Positions 1 through 11,523 of a stretch of DNA of 64,000 nt are shown here, one piece after another. The stretch comes from Citrobacter youngae. GTDB taxonomy: Bacteria > Pseudomonadota > Gammaproteobacteria > Enterobacterales > Enterobacteriaceae. A program made the position numbers and the translations under genes. The notes below the pieces were generated by a model. That model searched no databases. It worked only from the letters and a program-made list of their open reading frames with translations, and was not told where the DNA came from. The stretch spans positions 124,001-188,000 of the forward strand of contig NZ_RPOI01000004.1 of NCBI RefSeq assembly GCF_003818115.1, given 5' to 3'. Every line of letters starts with the position of its first letter. The first letter of the stretch is position 1.

Positions 1-1235
<1,235 letters not shown>

Positions 1236-1351
1236 TTAGGGTGAAACGATGGAATTACCAAGACGGGAAAGTAGTATACCCGAACATGACGAGCGCCACA
1301 AACTTTCATTATTCCTCCTCTTCACCAGGCTCACATTAACATCGGGAGTGA

Positions 1352-1370
1352 GAAAATAGCCCCTTTGGGG
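1352..1370 (-). terminator. possible weak terminator after mazG
   Basis: Reading leftward from mazG, a short CCCC-AAA-GGGG hairpin (1360-1370) is followed by CTATTTTC. The stem is only four GC pairs, so this is a weak candidate. The rest of 1221-1444 is the presumed pyrG promoter and leader; I see no gene in it. Confidence 0.35.
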
Positions 1371-1444
1371 TAAATGTTTTTGACGTAAATCAAGCGCTTG
1401 TTATTTAAAAAATCACACAAATCGCCCTTGACCGACGAAATCCC

Positions 1445-2236
1445 TTAGAGATCAATTTCCTGTCGTTTTACCTGTTGCCAGACTTCTTCCATTGTTTCCA
1501 GATCAACACCTGTCATTTCCAGACCGCGGGCAGCCACAATTCGCTCAACCTCACGAAAACGGCGCTCGAATTTTTCATTCGCTTTCTGCAAAGCAGTCTC
1601 TGCTTTAGTGCCTAAATGACGGGCCATATTGACCGTGGCAAACAGCAGGTCGCCCATTTCCTCCTCCAGTTTAGCCTGGTCAACTACAGCCTGCTTCGCC
1701 TCGAACATGACTTCGTCAATCTCTTCGTAAACCTTGTCGACAACCGGCCCTAATGTTTTCCAGTCGAAGCCAACATTTGAGCAACGTTTCTGGATTTTCT
1801 GGGCGCGCATTAGCGCCGGTAAACTACGGGGAATATCGTCCAGCGCGGAATGCTGTGACTTCTCGGCACGTTCTTCTGTTTTGATTTGCTCCCAACGGGT
1901 TAGCACCTCGGTGCTGTTACTGGCAGAAACATCTGCGAAAACATGCGGGTGGCGGCGTTCAAGCTTATCGCTTATCGCAGCACAGATATCATCAAAGTTG
2001 AAGCGCCCTTCTTCCTGTGCCATCTGGGCGTAAAACACCACCTGGAACAACAGATCGCCTAATTCACCACGCAGATCGTCGAAGTCTTCGCGCGCAATGG
2101 CATCAAGTACTTCATAGGTTTCTTCGAGGGTGTAAGGGGCAATAGTGGCGAATGTCTGCTCTTTATCCCACGGACAACCGTTTTCCGGGTCGCGCAGGCG
2201 CTGCATAATACCGAGCAGTCGATCGATTTGGTTCAT
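1445..2236 (-). CDS. mazG: nucleoside triphosphate pyrophosphohydrolase MazG
   Basis: All-alpha NTP pyrophosphatase that hydrolyses (d)NTPs to NMP and pyrophosphate. In E. coli it is linked to nucleotide pool cleaning and to lowering ppGpp effects under starvation. The protein is 263 residues, the E. coli length, with two tandem MazG domains: the EETYEVLDAI...ELGDLLFQVVF metal-binding motif near residues 38-65 and a second EEIDEV...EEEMGDLLFATV motif near 165-200. The frame is open 27 codons further upstream, but that stretch is REP sequence. The ATG ending at 2236 (MNQIDRLLGIMQRL) matches the family start. It lies downstream of relA, separated by 130 bp of REP repeats with no mazEF genes. 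Confidence 0.96.
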   Translation of the reverse strand: MNQIDRLLGIMQRLRDPENGCPWDKEQTFATIAPYTLEETYEVLDAIAREDFDDLRGELGDLLFQVVFYAQMAQEEGRFNFDDICAAISDKLERRHPHVFADVSASNSTEVLTRWEQIKTEERAEKSQHSALDDIPRSLPALMRAQKIQKRCSNVGFDWKTLGPVVDKVYEEIDEVMFEAKQAVVDQAKLEEEMGDLLFATVNMARHLGTKAETALQKANEKFERRFREVERIVAARGLEMTGVDLETMEEVWQQVKRQEIDL

Positions 2237-2258
2237 TGGAATATCCTGAAATTTCAAT

Positions 2259-2360
2259 ATGGCAGGCCGGATAAGGCGACAGCCAACATCCGGCGATATA
2301 GCAATGCCTGATGGCAACGCTGACGCGTTTTATCAGGCCTGCAAGATCATCCGGCCTACA
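2259..2360. repeat. REP/BIME pair between relA and mazG
   Basis: Two palindromic units are visible: 2262-2296 (GGCCGGATAAGGCG ... CATCCGGC) and 2305-2358 (GCCTGATGGCAACGCTG ... TATCAGGCCTGC and ATCCGGCCTAC). This is the usual enterobacterial REP head and tail arrangement. The pair fills the place where E. coli carries mazE-mazF. Confidence 0.85.
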
Positions 2361-2366
2361 AAATAA

Positions 2367-4601
2367 TTAATTACCGTGCAGACGGCGTGCGTCGATCACA
2401 TCCGGCACCTGGTTCAGCTTGCCGAGCACACGTCCGAGTACCTGCAGGTTATAGATTTCGATGGTCATATCAATGGTGGCCAACTGTTGTTTGGTATCAC
2501 TCCGGCTGGCAACCCCCAGCACGTTCACCTTTTCGTTGGCAAGAATCGTCGTGATATCACGTAACAAGCCGCTGCGATCGTTAGCCTGGACGCGAACCAC
2601 CAGCGAATACCCTGCCGAGTAGCTTTCGCCCCAAACCGCGTCAACAATACGTTCCGGCGCATGCGAGCGCAGTTCATTCAGCTGTTCGCAATCCGCCCGG
2701 TGGACGGAAATACCGCGTCCCTGGGTGATAAACCCGACAATCTCATCGCCGGGAATCGGCTGGCAGCAGCGAGCGATGTGGTGCATCAGGTTACCCACCC
2801 CTTCAACCACCACGCGACCGTCGTCTTTTCGGCGACTCTGCGGCGCCTGCGTTTTCTGCTGAAGTTGTTTCAGCGCGGCGGCATCCTGTTCGGCAGCGCT
2901 TGGTTTATTAAACTGCGCCTGCAGGAAGTTCACCATCTGGTTGAGGCGGATGTCTCCTCCGCCAATCGCCGCCAGCAGCTCATCCAGCTCATTGAAGCTA
3001 TAGCGCGGCAGCAGATGTTTTTCCGCTTCTTTCAGGCTAATACCTAAATGTGCCAGCTCATCGTCGAGGATCTGGCGGCCCGCCAGGATGTTTTTGTCGC
3101 GATCCTGTTTACGGAACCAGGCGTGGATCTTCGAGCGCCCCCGGCTGGTGGTCACATAGCCCAGGTTAGGGTTCAACCAGTCGCGGCTTGGGTTTGGCTG
3201 TTTCTGAGTGATGATTTCAATTTGATCGCCCATCTGCAGCTGATAGGTAAACGGTACGATGCGCCCGCCAATTTTCGCGCCAATGCAACGATGCCCCACA
3301 TCACTGTGGATGTGATAAGCAAAATCGAGCGGCGTTGAGCCCGCCGGTAAGTCCACAACATCGCCTTTTGGCGTAAAGACGTAAACTCTGTCATCAAAGA
3401 CCTGGCTACGCACTTCATCCAGCATTTCACCGGAATCCGCCATCTCTTCCTGCCAGGCTATCAGTTTACGCAGCCACGCAATGCGGTCTTCATGACCAGA
3501 GCGCGCCGCGCCTGAAGCAGTACCTTCTTTGTACTTCCAGTGCGCGGCAACACCCAGCTCAGCATCTTCGTGCATCTGTTTGGTACGGATCTGGATTTCA
3601 ATGGTTTTACCGCCAGGCCCCAGCACAACCGTATGGATTGACTGGTAACCGTTAGGCTTTGGATTGGCAACGTAGTCGTCGAACTCATCAGGCAGATGGC
3701 GATAGTGAGTATGCACAATCCCCAGCGCGGCATAGCAATCCTGTAAACGCTCAGCCACGATACGCACCGCACGCACATCGAACAGTTCGTCAAAAGCCAG
3801 CTGCTTTTTCTGCATTTTGCGCCAGATGCTATAGATGTGCTTCGGACGTCCGTAAACTTCGGCTTTGACGCCTTCCGTTTTCATCTCTGAGCGCAAATGA
3901 CCGACGAATTCATCAATGTAATGTTCCCTGTCGATACGACGTTCATGCAGCAGTTTGGCAATACGTTTGTATTCAGCCGGGTGCAGGTAACGGAAGCAGT
4001 AATCTTCCAGTTCCCATTTTAATTGCCCGATGCCTAATCGGTTAGCCAGCGGGGCGTAGATATTGGTGCACTCTTTTGCCGCCAGTACGCGTTCATCTTC
4101 CGGCGCATCTTTCACTTCTCGCAAATGGGCAATACGTTCCGCCAGCTTGATGACCACGCAGCGGAAGTCGTCGACCATTGCCAGCAGCATGCGACGAACG
4201 TTATCGACCTGCTCGGAAGAGACTGAATCGGTATGCGTGGCTTTAAGTTGGCGTATCGCCGCCATATCACGCACACCATGGATAAGGTTAACGATTGACG
4301 TGCCTACGCTCTCGCGCAGGATGTCTTCACTCACCACATTGGCATCCGCCAGAGGGAACAGCATCGCCGCTCGCAGCGTGTCGATGTCCATGCTCAGCAT
4401 GGAGAGTATTTCCACCATTTCGACGCCACGCCACAGCAGCAGATCCGCATCCGGATGCCCCTGTGTCTGCTGCAGGCAATACGCCCAGGTTTCGGCTAAG
4501 CGTTCACACGACTGCTGGCTGGAGATCCCAAGACTCGCGATCCATTTCTTAGGATCAAACTCACCAGCTTTATTTATATGTGCACTTCTTACCGCAACCA
4601 T
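2367..4601 (-). CDS. relA: GTP pyrophosphokinase (ppGpp synthetase I)
   Basis: Ribosome-associated stringent-response enzyme that transfers pyrophosphate from ATP to GTP/GDP when uncharged tRNA occupies the A site. The 744-residue product has the expected order: an inactive hydrolase domain in which the HD motif is replaced (MLFPLADANVVSED near residue 85), the synthetase domain with YGRPKHIYSIWRKMQ and ELFDVRAVRIV near 245-280, then TGS (near 405-465), a zinc-finger/RIS region with HHIARCCQPIPGD near 605-620, and a C-terminal ACT domain. The start is the ATG ending at 4601 (MVAVRSAHINKAGEFD) after a CTTAAGGAGAGGAC ribosome site. An in-frame ATG 17 codons upstream lies before that site and is rejected. 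Confidence 0.98.
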   Translation of the reverse strand: MVAVRSAHINKAGEFDPKKWIASLGISSQQSCERLAETWAYCLQQTQGHPDADLLLWRGVEMVEILSMLSMDIDTLRAAMLFPLADANVVSEDILRESVGTSIVNLIHGVRDMAAIRQLKATHTDSVSSEQVDNVRRMLLAMVDDFRCVVIKLAERIAHLREVKDAPEDERVLAAKECTNIYAPLANRLGIGQLKWELEDYCFRYLHPAEYKRIAKLLHERRIDREHYIDEFVGHLRSEMKTEGVKAEVYGRPKHIYSIWRKMQKKQLAFDELFDVRAVRIVAERLQDCYAALGIVHTHYRHLPDEFDDYVANPKPNGYQSIHTVVLGPGGKTIEIQIRTKQMHEDAELGVAAHWKYKEGTASGAARSGHEDRIAWLRKLIAWQEEMADSGEMLDEVRSQVFDDRVYVFTPKGDVVDLPAGSTPLDFAYHIHSDVGHRCIGAKIGGRIVPFTYQLQMGDQIEIITQKQPNPSRDWLNPNLGYVTTSRGRSKIHAWFRKQDRDKNILAGRQILDDELAHLGISLKEAEKHLLPRYSFNELDELLAAIGGGDIRLNQMVNFLQAQFNKPSAAEQDAAALKQLQQKTQAPQSRRKDDGRVVVEGVGNLMHHIARCCQPIPGDEIVGFITQGRGISVHRADCEQLNELRSHAPERIVDAVWGESYSAGYSLVVRVQANDRSGLLRDITTILANEKVNVLGVASRSDTKQQLATIDMTIEIYNLQVLGRVLGKLNQVPDVIDARRLHGN

Positions 4602-4701
4602 CGTCCTCTCCTTAAGGGGCATGGCCTGTCGAAGTCGACAAGCCGTACCCATTGTCTTTCACGTTGCATTACAACCCGAAATCCAATGGGTATAAAATTC
4701 A

Positions 4702-6000
4702 TTACAAACGCTCAAACAGGACCATCGATTCCAGATGTCCAGTGTGCGGGAACATATCGAGCATCGCCAGTCGCCGAACGGTATATCCTGCATTGAGTAA
4801 CGCTTCGCTGTCACGAGCCAGCGTAGCAGGATTACAGGATACATAAACAACGCGGCCAGGGTTTAACTTTATAATATGTTGCATCACGCCGGCAGCCCCC
4901 GCACGCGCAGGATCGAGCAATACTTTATCAAATCCGTTCTTTGCCCATGGTTGTTTGGTGACATCTTCTTCAAGGTTTTCATGAAAGAATGTCACATTGT
5001 GTAGTCCGTTATTCCGCGCATTTTCCCGGCCTTTTTCCACCAGCGCAGGGACACCTTCAACACCCACAACGCTCGCTGCTCGTACGGCCAACGGCAACGT
5101 AAAATTCCCCATACCACAGAACAAATCGAGCACCCGGTCCTCTCGCTGCACATCCAGCCATTCCAGCGCACAGGAAACCATTTTTTGGTTTACCCCTTCA
5201 TTGACCTGGATAAAATCACGCGGGCTGAAGGTTAAACGTAGTCCATTTGAATCATACCAGGGCGATTCTTCTGAATTTGATTCCAGTATCTCGCTTTGCG
5301 GAGCCAGAAACAAAGACAGTCCCTGAGAATGCGAAAAGTGTTCCAGTTTTTCTTTATCCGCGGCACTCAATGGTGAGGTGTGGCGCAAAATCATCAGAGT
5401 TCCACTTCCAGCCTGCACCAATTCGACATGCCCCAAGTGACGCAGCCCCTGCAGACTCTGCAGGCATGCCCGAATTTCAGGCAGCAACGCCTCAAGTTGG
5501 GGCACCAAAATAGGGCATTGCTTCACATCAATAATGTCGCTGGAGCCGGACTTGCGAAATCCCATCTGCAATTGCTGCTCTTTCGAGCGATAGTTCAGAC
5601 TTAAACGCGCGCGGCGTCGATAGCCCCACGGGGTATCGGCGATAACTTCTGTCACCTCACATTTCATTAAACGCGATAACGCTGCACTTTTGCTACGCTG
5701 CTGCAACGAGATGCTGGCGTGCTGCTGTTGACAGCCACCACAGACCCCAAAATGTGGACAACGTGGCACTTCACGTTCCGAACTGTCGTTTAAACGACGT
5801 TTGACTTGCGCGCGGGCGAACTGTTTTTTATCTTCAGTTATCACCACTTCTGCGCTTTCCTGAGGCAGCAATTCCGGTATAAACAGGGCTTTCCCGTTAT
5901 GACGAGCAACGCCCTGACCAAAAGAATCAAGGTCATTGACGGTAACGGTTATGATCTGACGCGTCGTCACGCGTCGTTTTGCAGAGTAGAATTGCGCCAT
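4702..6000 (-). CDS. rlmD: 23S rRNA (uracil-1939-C5) methyltransferase
   Basis: SAM-dependent methyltransferase that makes m5U1939 in 23S rRNA (formerly rumA). It has 432 residues against 433 in E. coli. An N-terminal TRAM domain (about residues 10-70) is followed by the iron-sulfur cluster cysteines in [10 protein letters not shown] (near 81-90) plus a fourth in VKQCPIL (near 162). The SAM site is [14 protein letters not shown] near 290-303. The catalytic Cys is in [13 protein letters not shown] near 385-397. It is divergent from barA with only 57 bp between starts, so the two promoters must overlap or abut. Downstream is relA, same strand, 100 bp away. Confidence 0.97.
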   Translation of the reverse strand: MAQFYSAKRRVTTRQIITVTVNDLDSFGQGVARHNGKALFIPELLPQESAEVVITEDKKQFARAQVKRRLNDSSEREVPRCPHFGVCGGCQQQHASISLQQRSKSAALSRLMKCEVTEVIADTPWGYRRRARLSLNYRSKEQQLQMGFRKSGSSDIIDVKQCPILVPQLEALLPEIRACLQSLQGLRHLGHVELVQAGSGTLMILRHTSPLSAADKEKLEHFSHSQGLSLFLAPQSEILESNSEESPWYDSNGLRLTFSPRDFIQVNEGVNQKMVSCALEWLDVQREDRVLDLFCGMGNFTLPLAVRAASVVGVEGVPALVEKGRENARNNGLHNVTFFHENLEEDVTKQPWAKNGFDKVLLDPARAGAAGVMQHIIKLNPGRVVYVSCNPATLARDSEALLNAGYTVRRLAMLDMFPHTGHLESMVLFERL

Positions 6001-6057
6001 CGACGAGATATTTCTCTATTTAACAGTGTGACCCTAATTGTCCCATAACGGAACTCC

Positions 6058-8814
6058 ATGACCAACTACAGCCTGCGCGCACGCATGATGATTCTGATCC
6101 TGGCCCCGACCGTCCTGATAGGTTTGCTGCTCAGTATCTTTTTTGTTGTGCATCGCTATAACGACTTGCAGCGTCAACTGGAAGATGCTGGTGCCAGCAT
6201 CATCGAGCCACTCGCGGTTTCCAGCGAATACGGCATGAACTTGCAAAACCGGGAATCCATCGGCCAGCTTATCAGCGTGTTGCATCGTCGCCATTCCGAT
6301 ATTGTGCGGGCAATTTCCGTCTATGACGAAAATAACCAACTGTTCGTCACCTCCAACTTTCATCTTGATCCGTCAGAGATGCAATTGGCTACCGGATCGC
6401 CGTTTCCGCGAAAGCTGAGCGTAACCCGGCACGGGGATATCATGATCCTGCGTACCCCTATTATATCGGAAAGCTATTCACCTGATGAATCTGCCGTTAG
6501 CGATGCCAAAAACACCAAAAATATGTTGGGGTATGTGGCGCTTGAGCTGGACCTCAAGTCCGTGCGATTACAGCAGTACAAAGAGATCTTTATCTCCAGC
6601 GTCATGATGCTGTTTTGTATTGGCATTGCGTTAATTTTCGGCTGGCGTCTGATGCGCGACGTGACCGGACCAATTCGCAACATGGTGAATACCGTTGACC
6701 GAATACGTAGAGGTCAGCTCGATAGCCGCGTGGAAGGTTTCATGTTGGGCGAACTGGATATGCTGAAGAATGGCATCAACTCGATGGCAATGTCTCTCGC
6801 CGCCTACCATGAAGAGATGCAGCACAATATCGATCAGGCGACTTCAGATCTGCGCGAAACGCTGGAGCAGATGGAAATCCAGAACGTTGAACTGGATCTG
6901 GCGAAGAAACGCGCCCAGGAAGCTGCACGTATTAAATCAGAGTTCCTGGCGAACATGTCTCATGAGCTACGTACACCGCTAAACGGTGTCATTGGCTTTA
7001 CACGCCTGACACTGAAAACCGAGTTAAATACCACCCAGCGCGATCACCTGAATACAATTGAGCGCTCTGCTAACAACCTGCTTGCTATCATCAATGATGT
7101 GCTCGACTTCTCTAAACTGGAAGCGGGTAAACTGATTCTGGAAAGCATACCGTTCCCGCTGCGCAGCACACTGGATGACGTCGTAACGCTGTTAGCGCAC
7201 TCCTCCCATGACAAAGGGCTGGAGCTAACACTGAATATTAAAAATGACGTTCCGGACAATGTGATTGGCGATCCGCTGCGCCTGCAACAGGTCATTACCA
7301 ACCTGGTCGGCAATGCCATCAAATTTACTGAGAGCGGCAATATCGACATTCTGGTTGAAAAACGCGCGCTCAGTAACACCAAAGTCCAGATTGAAGTTCA
7401 AATCCGCGATACCGGTATTGGCATCCCGGAACGCGATCAGTCCCGTCTGTTCCAGGCTTTCCGTCAGGCTGATGCCAGCATTTCGCGCCGTCACGGCGGT
7501 ACCGGACTTGGCCTTGTGATCACACAAAAACTGGTCAATGAAATGGGTGGGGATATCTCGTTCCATAGCCAACCCAATCGCGGTTCCACTTTCTGGTTCC
7601 ACATCAGTCTTGATCTCAATCCTAATGTTATCAGCGATCGTTCAACCACCCGCTGTCTGGCCGGAAAACGACTAGCTTACGTTGAACCAAATGCTACCGC
7701 CGCGCAATGCACGTTAGATATCTTGAGTGAAACGCCGCTGGAGGTGATTTACAGTCCTTCATTCTCTGCATTACCGGCAGAACACTACGATATTCTGCTA
7801 CTTGGTGTCCCCGTCACTTTCCACGAGCCGCTCACCATGCAGCATAAACGTCTGGCAAGCGCAGCCGCAATGACCGATTTCCTGTTGCTGGCGCTGCCTT
7901 GCCATGCGCAGATTAACGCTGAAAAATTAAAGCAAGGCGGCGCGGCGGCATGTCTGTTAAAACCGCTCACCTCAACCCGATTGCTGCCTGCGTTAACCGA
8001 ATATTGCCACCTGAACCAGGGTGCAGAACGCCAGTTGTTAGATGAAAGCAAGATTGCGATGACCGTGATGGCGGTGGACGACAACCCGGCGAACCTGAAG
8101 CTTATCGGCGCATTACTTGAAGATAAGGTTCAGCACGTCGAGCTGTGCGACAGCGGGCAGCAGGCGGTGGACAGAGCCAAGCAAATGCAGTTTGATCTGA
8201 TCCTGATGGATATTCAGATGCCAGACATGGACGGTATTCGTGCCTGCGAACTGATCCATCAGCTTCCACACCAGCAGCAGACACCGGTTATTGCGGTAAC
8301 AGCACATGCCATGGCAGGGCAAAAAGAGAAGTTACTCAGCGCCGGAATGAATGACTACCTGGCTAAGCCGATTGAAGAAGATAAATTGCACAGTTTGCTG
8401 TTGCGCTATAAGCCCGGTGCCGGCACATCAGCCCGGGCTATCGTGGCGGCCCCCCCTGACCCCGTGGTCAACCCGAATACGACCCTCGACTGGCAACTGG
8501 CTTTGAGACAGGCTGCCGGTAAAAACGATCTGGCGCGGGATATGCTGCAAATGCTGATCGATTTCTTGCCTGAAGTCCGTAACAGAATTGAAGAGCAACT
8601 GGTGGGTGAAAACCCTGAAGGGTTGGTGGATTTGATTCATAAACTACACGGCAGCTGCGGTTACAGCGGGGTTCCCCGCATGAAAAACCTGTGCCAGCTT
8701 ATTGAACAGCAGTTACGTAGCGGGACCAAAGAAGAAGATCTGGAACCAGAGTTTTTAGAGCTTCTTGATGAGATGGACAACGTCGGGCGAGAAGCGAAAC
8801 GGATATTGGGGTGA
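6058..8814 (+). CDS. barA: hybrid sensor histidine kinase BarA
   Basis: Inner-membrane tripartite sensor kinase that phosphorylates UvrY (SirA), which activates csrB/csrC transcription; short-chain carboxylates are reported signals. The 918-residue protein has two membrane segments (about 10-31 and 176-196) flanking a periplasmic sensor domain, then HAMP (about 200-252). The HisKA domain has [19 protein letters not shown] (phospho-acceptor His near 302). The ATPase has [16 protein letters not shown] and GTGLGL. A receiver domain has [14 protein letters not shown] (Asp near 718), and the C-terminal HPt domain has [10 protein letters not shown] (His near 861). All key residues are present. Its known output, CsrB, is encoded 7.4 kb away in this window. 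Confidence 0.97.
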   Translation: MTNYSLRARMMILILAPTVLIGLLLSIFFVVHRYNDLQRQLEDAGASIIEPLAVSSEYGMNLQNRESIGQLISVLHRRHSDIVRAISVYDENNQLFVTSNFHLDPSEMQLATGSPFPRKLSVTRHGDIMILRTPIISESYSPDESAVSDAKNTKNMLGYVALELDLKSVRLQQYKEIFISSVMMLFCIGIALIFGWRLMRDVTGPIRNMVNTVDRIRRGQLDSRVEGFMLGELDMLKNGINSMAMSLAAYHEEMQHNIDQATSDLRETLEQMEIQNVELDLAKKRAQEAARIKSEFLANMSHELRTPLNGVIGFTRLTLKTELNTTQRDHLNTIERSANNLLAIINDVLDFSKLEAGKLILESIPFPLRSTLDDVVTLLAHSSHDKGLELTLNIKNDVPDNVIGDPLRLQQVITNLVGNAIKFTESGNIDILVEKRALSNTKVQIEVQIRDTGIGIPERDQSRLFQAFRQADASISRRHGGTGLGLVITQKLVNEMGGDISFHSQPNRGSTFWFHISLDLNPNVISDRSTTRCLAGKRLAYVEPNATAAQCTLDILSETPLEVIYSPSFSALPAEHYDILLLGVPVTFHEPLTMQHKRLASAAAMTDFLLLALPCHAQINAEKLKQGGAAACLLKPLTSTRLLPALTEYCHLNQGAERQLLDESKIAMTVMAVDDNPANLKLIGALLEDKVQHVELCDSGQQAVDRAKQMQFDLILMDIQMPDMDGIRACELIHQLPHQQQTPVIAVTAHAMAGQKEKLLSAGMNDYLAKPIEEDKLHSLLLRYKPGAGTSARAIVAAPPDPVVNPNTTLDWQLALRQAAGKNDLARDMLQMLIDFLPEVRNRIEEQLVGENPEGLVDLIHKLHGSCGYSGVPRMKNLCQLIEQQLRSGTKEEDLEPEFLELLDEMDNVGREAKRILG

Positions 8815-8817
8815 TAT

Positions 8818-8940
8818 TCGCCGAATGCGGCGTAAACGCCTTATCCGGCCGACAGGTTTCGCTGTTTACCGTAGGCCCGATAGGCGTGGCGCCATCGGGC
8901 ACATCGCCGGAGCGGCGTAAACGCCTTCTCCGACCTACAA
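8818..8940. repeat. REP/BIME cluster between barA and garK
   Basis: Three REP-like palindromes follow one another: GCCGAATGCGGCGTAAACGC...TATCCGGCC (8819-8850), GTAGGCCCGATAGGCG...CGCCATCGGGC (8871-8902) and GCCGGAGCGGCGTAAACGC...TCCGACCTAC (8906-8938). They occupy the whole gap between the convergent genes and end against the garK stop codon, so they probably contribute to 3-prime-end formation on both sides. Confidence 0.8.
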
Positions 8941-8941
8941 C

Positions 8942-10084
8942 TCAGCGTAATTGCTGCCCTGCTTTAAGCGTTGCGGCCACGTTTCGTGCCGTCATCCGCA
9001 CATTTTCACTCGCATTATCCAGCGCCTCATCCAGCGTGCAAATGGTATAAATCACGCTAAAAACAGCATCAATTCCATGCTCATGCACCACGCTAACATC
9101 TGGCGTCAGGCTGCCTGCAATACCAATGACGGGCTTATTATATCGCTTTGCAACGTTCGCTACGCCTACCGGGACTTTGCCATGGATCGTCTGACTGTCA
9201 ATACGCCCTTCCCCGGTCACAACTAGATCTGCATCCGCAACGCAGTCGTCGAGGTGTAACGCATCCGTCACGATCTCGATACCACGGCGTAGCTGCGCGC
9301 CGCAAAACGCATACAGTGCAGCTCCCATGCCTCCGGCAGCGCCTCCACCGGCCAGATCCAGCACGTTAACGTCCAGATCGCGGGCAATCAGTTGTGCATA
9401 GTGCGTCAGCGCATTATCCAGACGGGTGATCATCTCTGGCGTTGCCCCTTTTTGTGGGCCAAATACTGCAGAAGCGCCCTCTTTACCGGTCAGCGGGTTC
9501 GTGACATCACAGGCCACTTCGATACGACAGGTGGCAAGGCGCTTATCTAACGCTGAAATATCGATCCTGGTGAGCGCTTCCAGACCGATCCCGCCTTGTG
9601 CAATCTGGTTATTCTGTGCATCAAGCAATTTGGCGCCCAGTGCCTGCACCATACCGGCACCACCATCATTGGTCGCACTACCGCCAATCCCGATGATGAT
9701 GTGTTCTACACCCGCATCCAGCGCATGGCGAATCAACTCTCCGGTCCCCCATGAGGTGGTTTTCAGCGGGTCGCGTAACCCTGCCGGAACTCGCTCTAAC
9801 CCACTGGCGGCCGCCATCTCGATAAACGCTGAGCGCTCATCTCCTGATACCCCATAAAATGCCTGTACCTTACTTCCCAGGGGCCCCGTAACATCAACAT
9901 GCACAAGGTGGCCCGCCGTAGCGGCAACCATCGCCTCGACCGTTCCTTCACCACCATCAGCGACCGGTATCTTTACGTAATCCGCATCAGGCCAGATCTC
10001 ACGAAAACCCTGCTCAATGGCAGTTGCCACCTCAAGCGCACTCAAACTCTCTTTATAAGAATCCGGTGCAATTACTATTTTCAT
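8942..10084 (-). CDS. garK: glycerate 2-kinase (GarK family)
   Basis: Phosphorylates D-glycerate to 2-phosphoglycerate, the last step that brings D-glucarate/galactarate carbon into glycolysis. The 380-residue product starts MKIVIAPDSYKESLSALEVA and carries the family signatures DGGEGTVEAM, IGIGGSATNDGGAGMVQALG and TGEGRIDSQTIHGKVP. It closely resembles E. coli GarK (381 residues), which in E. coli lies in the gar locus. Here it follows gudD, 78 bp downstream on the same strand, as in Salmonella. With GudP and GudD this leaves only the aldolase and tartronate semialdehyde reductase steps to be supplied from elsewhere. Whether it is an extra copy or the only glycerate kinase gene cannot be told from this window. 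Confidence 0.92.
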   Translation of the reverse strand: MKIVIAPDSYKESLSALEVATAIEQGFREIWPDADYVKIPVADGGEGTVEAMVAATAGHLVHVDVTGPLGSKVQAFYGVSGDERSAFIEMAAASGLERVPAGLRDPLKTTSWGTGELIRHALDAGVEHIIIGIGGSATNDGGAGMVQALGAKLLDAQNNQIAQGGIGLEALTRIDISALDKRLATCRIEVACDVTNPLTGKEGASAVFGPQKGATPEMITRLDNALTHYAQLIARDLDVNVLDLAGGGAAGGMGAALYAFCGAQLRRGIEIVTDALHLDDCVADADLVVTGEGRIDSQTIHGKVPVGVANVAKRYNKPVIGIAGSLTPDVSVVHEHGIDAVFSVIYTICTLDEALDNASENVRMTARNVAATLKAGQQLR

Positions 10085-10162
10085 AAGCCGTCCTTACGCA
10101 TGTTGATTCTGTTAATCATACACCTGGAGATGTGCCGGTTCCTGTCAGAACCGGCATAACAC

Positions 10163-11503
10163 TTAGCGCACCATGCATGGGCGTTTATTATCGAAGGTCC
10201 AGTTCGGGATCAGGTACTGCATTCCCATCGCGTCATCACGCGCTCCCAGGCCATGTTGCTGGTACAGTTCGTGCGCTTTCATCACCTGGTCCATATCCAG
10301 TTCTACACCCAGACCCGGCTTCGCTGGTACCTGTACCATGCCGCCTTTAATGTCGAACGGTTCTTTGGTCAGGCGTTGGTTACCTTCCTGCCAGATCCAG
10401 TGGGTATCAATGGCCGTAATTTTACCCGGCGCAGCAGCAGCCACATGAGTGAACATCGCCAGCGAAATATCAAAGTGGTTGTTAGAGTGTGAACCCCAGG
10501 TGAGGCCAAACTCATGACACATCTGCGCTACGCGAACAGACCCCTGCATGGTCCAGAAATGCGGGTCAGCCAGCGGAATATCCACAGACTGCAACGACAG
10601 CGTGTGCCCCATCTGACGCCAGTCGGTAGCAATCATATTGGTCGCCGTCGGCAGGCCAGTAGCACGGCGGAATTCCGCCATCACTTCACGCCCAGAGAAC
10701 CCCTGCTCTGCGCCACATGGATCTTCAGCATAAGCCAGCGATCCTTTCAGATACTTACCGATCTTGATCGCTTCATTCAACGACCAGGCGCCGTTGGGAT
10801 CGAGCGTTACGCGGGCCTGCGGAAAACGCTTCGCCAACGCGACGATAGATTCCGCTTCCTCTTCCCCTGCCAGCACGCCACCTTTCAGTTTAAAGTCGTT
10901 AAAGCCATATTTTTCATACGCGGCTTCAGCCAGGCGCACAACCGCATCCGGGGTCATCGCCTCTTCATGACGCAGACGATACCAGTCGCACGTCTCATCC
11001 GGCTGACTCTGGTACGGCAGCGGCGTTGCCTTACGGTTACCCACGAAGAACAGGTAACCCAGCATTTCTACTTCGCTACGCTGCTGTCCATCACCCAGCA
11101 GAGAGGCGACGTTTACGCCCAGATGCTGACCTAACAGATCCAACATGGCCGCTTCGATCCCAGTAACCACATGAATAGTGGTACGTAAATCAAAGGTCTG
11201 CAAACCGCGACCGCCCGCATCACGATCGGCAAAAGTATTGCGTACCGCATTCAGCACGTTTTTGTATTCACCTAACGTTTTGCCCACCACCAGCGGAATC
11301 GCATCTTCCAGCGTTTTACGGATTTTTTCTCCGCCGGGAATTTCACCCACGCCGGTATGACCGGAGTTATCTTTAATAATCACAATATTGCGCGTGAAGA
11401 ACGGAGCATGTGCGCCGCTCAGGTTCATCAACATGCTGTCGTGGCCCGCAACCGGAATAACCTGCATAGAGGTAACCAGTGGGGTAGAAAATTGTGCGCT
11501 CAT
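10163..11503 (-). CDS. gudD: D-glucarate dehydratase
   Basis: Enolase-superfamily enzyme that dehydrates D-glucarate (and L-idarate) to 5-keto-4-deoxy-D-glucarate. The 446-residue product is nearly the same as E. coli GudD along its whole length. The catalytic Lys is in [11 protein letters not shown] (near 205-211), the metal ligands in LDPNGAW and [10 protein letters not shown], and the His base in [15 protein letters not shown] (near 336-350). The start is the ATG ending at 11503, preceded by AATAAGGACTTAATT; an ATG 18 bp further up contains the ribosome site and is rejected. It is the third gene of gudP-gudX-gudD, with 20 bp from gudX. Confidence 0.97.
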   Translation of the reverse strand: MSAQFSTPLVTSMQVIPVAGHDSMLMNLSGAHAPFFTRNIVIIKDNSGHTGVGEIPGGEKIRKTLEDAIPLVVGKTLGEYKNVLNAVRNTFADRDAGGRGLQTFDLRTTIHVVTGIEAAMLDLLGQHLGVNVASLLGDGQQRSEVEMLGYLFFVGNRKATPLPYQSQPDETCDWYRLRHEEAMTPDAVVRLAEAAYEKYGFNDFKLKGGVLAGEEEAESIVALAKRFPQARVTLDPNGAWSLNEAIKIGKYLKGSLAYAEDPCGAEQGFSGREVMAEFRRATGLPTATNMIATDWRQMGHTLSLQSVDIPLADPHFWTMQGSVRVAQMCHEFGLTWGSHSNNHFDISLAMFTHVAAAAPGKITAIDTHWIWQEGNQRLTKEPFDIKGGMVQVPAKPGLGVELDMDQVMKAHELYQQHGLGARDDAMGMQYLIPNWTFDNKRPCMVR

Positions 11504-11523
11504 AATTAAGTCCTTATTCAAAA

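Noticed and set aside
2236..2317. Longer MazG with 27 extra N-terminal residues
   Set aside because: The extra codons are REP sequence; the internal ATG gives the conserved 263-residue protein.
8818..8940. CRISPR-like regular repeats
   Set aside because: Repeats here and at about nine other gaps are REP palindromes of GCCGGATGGCG/TATCCGGCC type without unique spacers of constant length; no cas genes.
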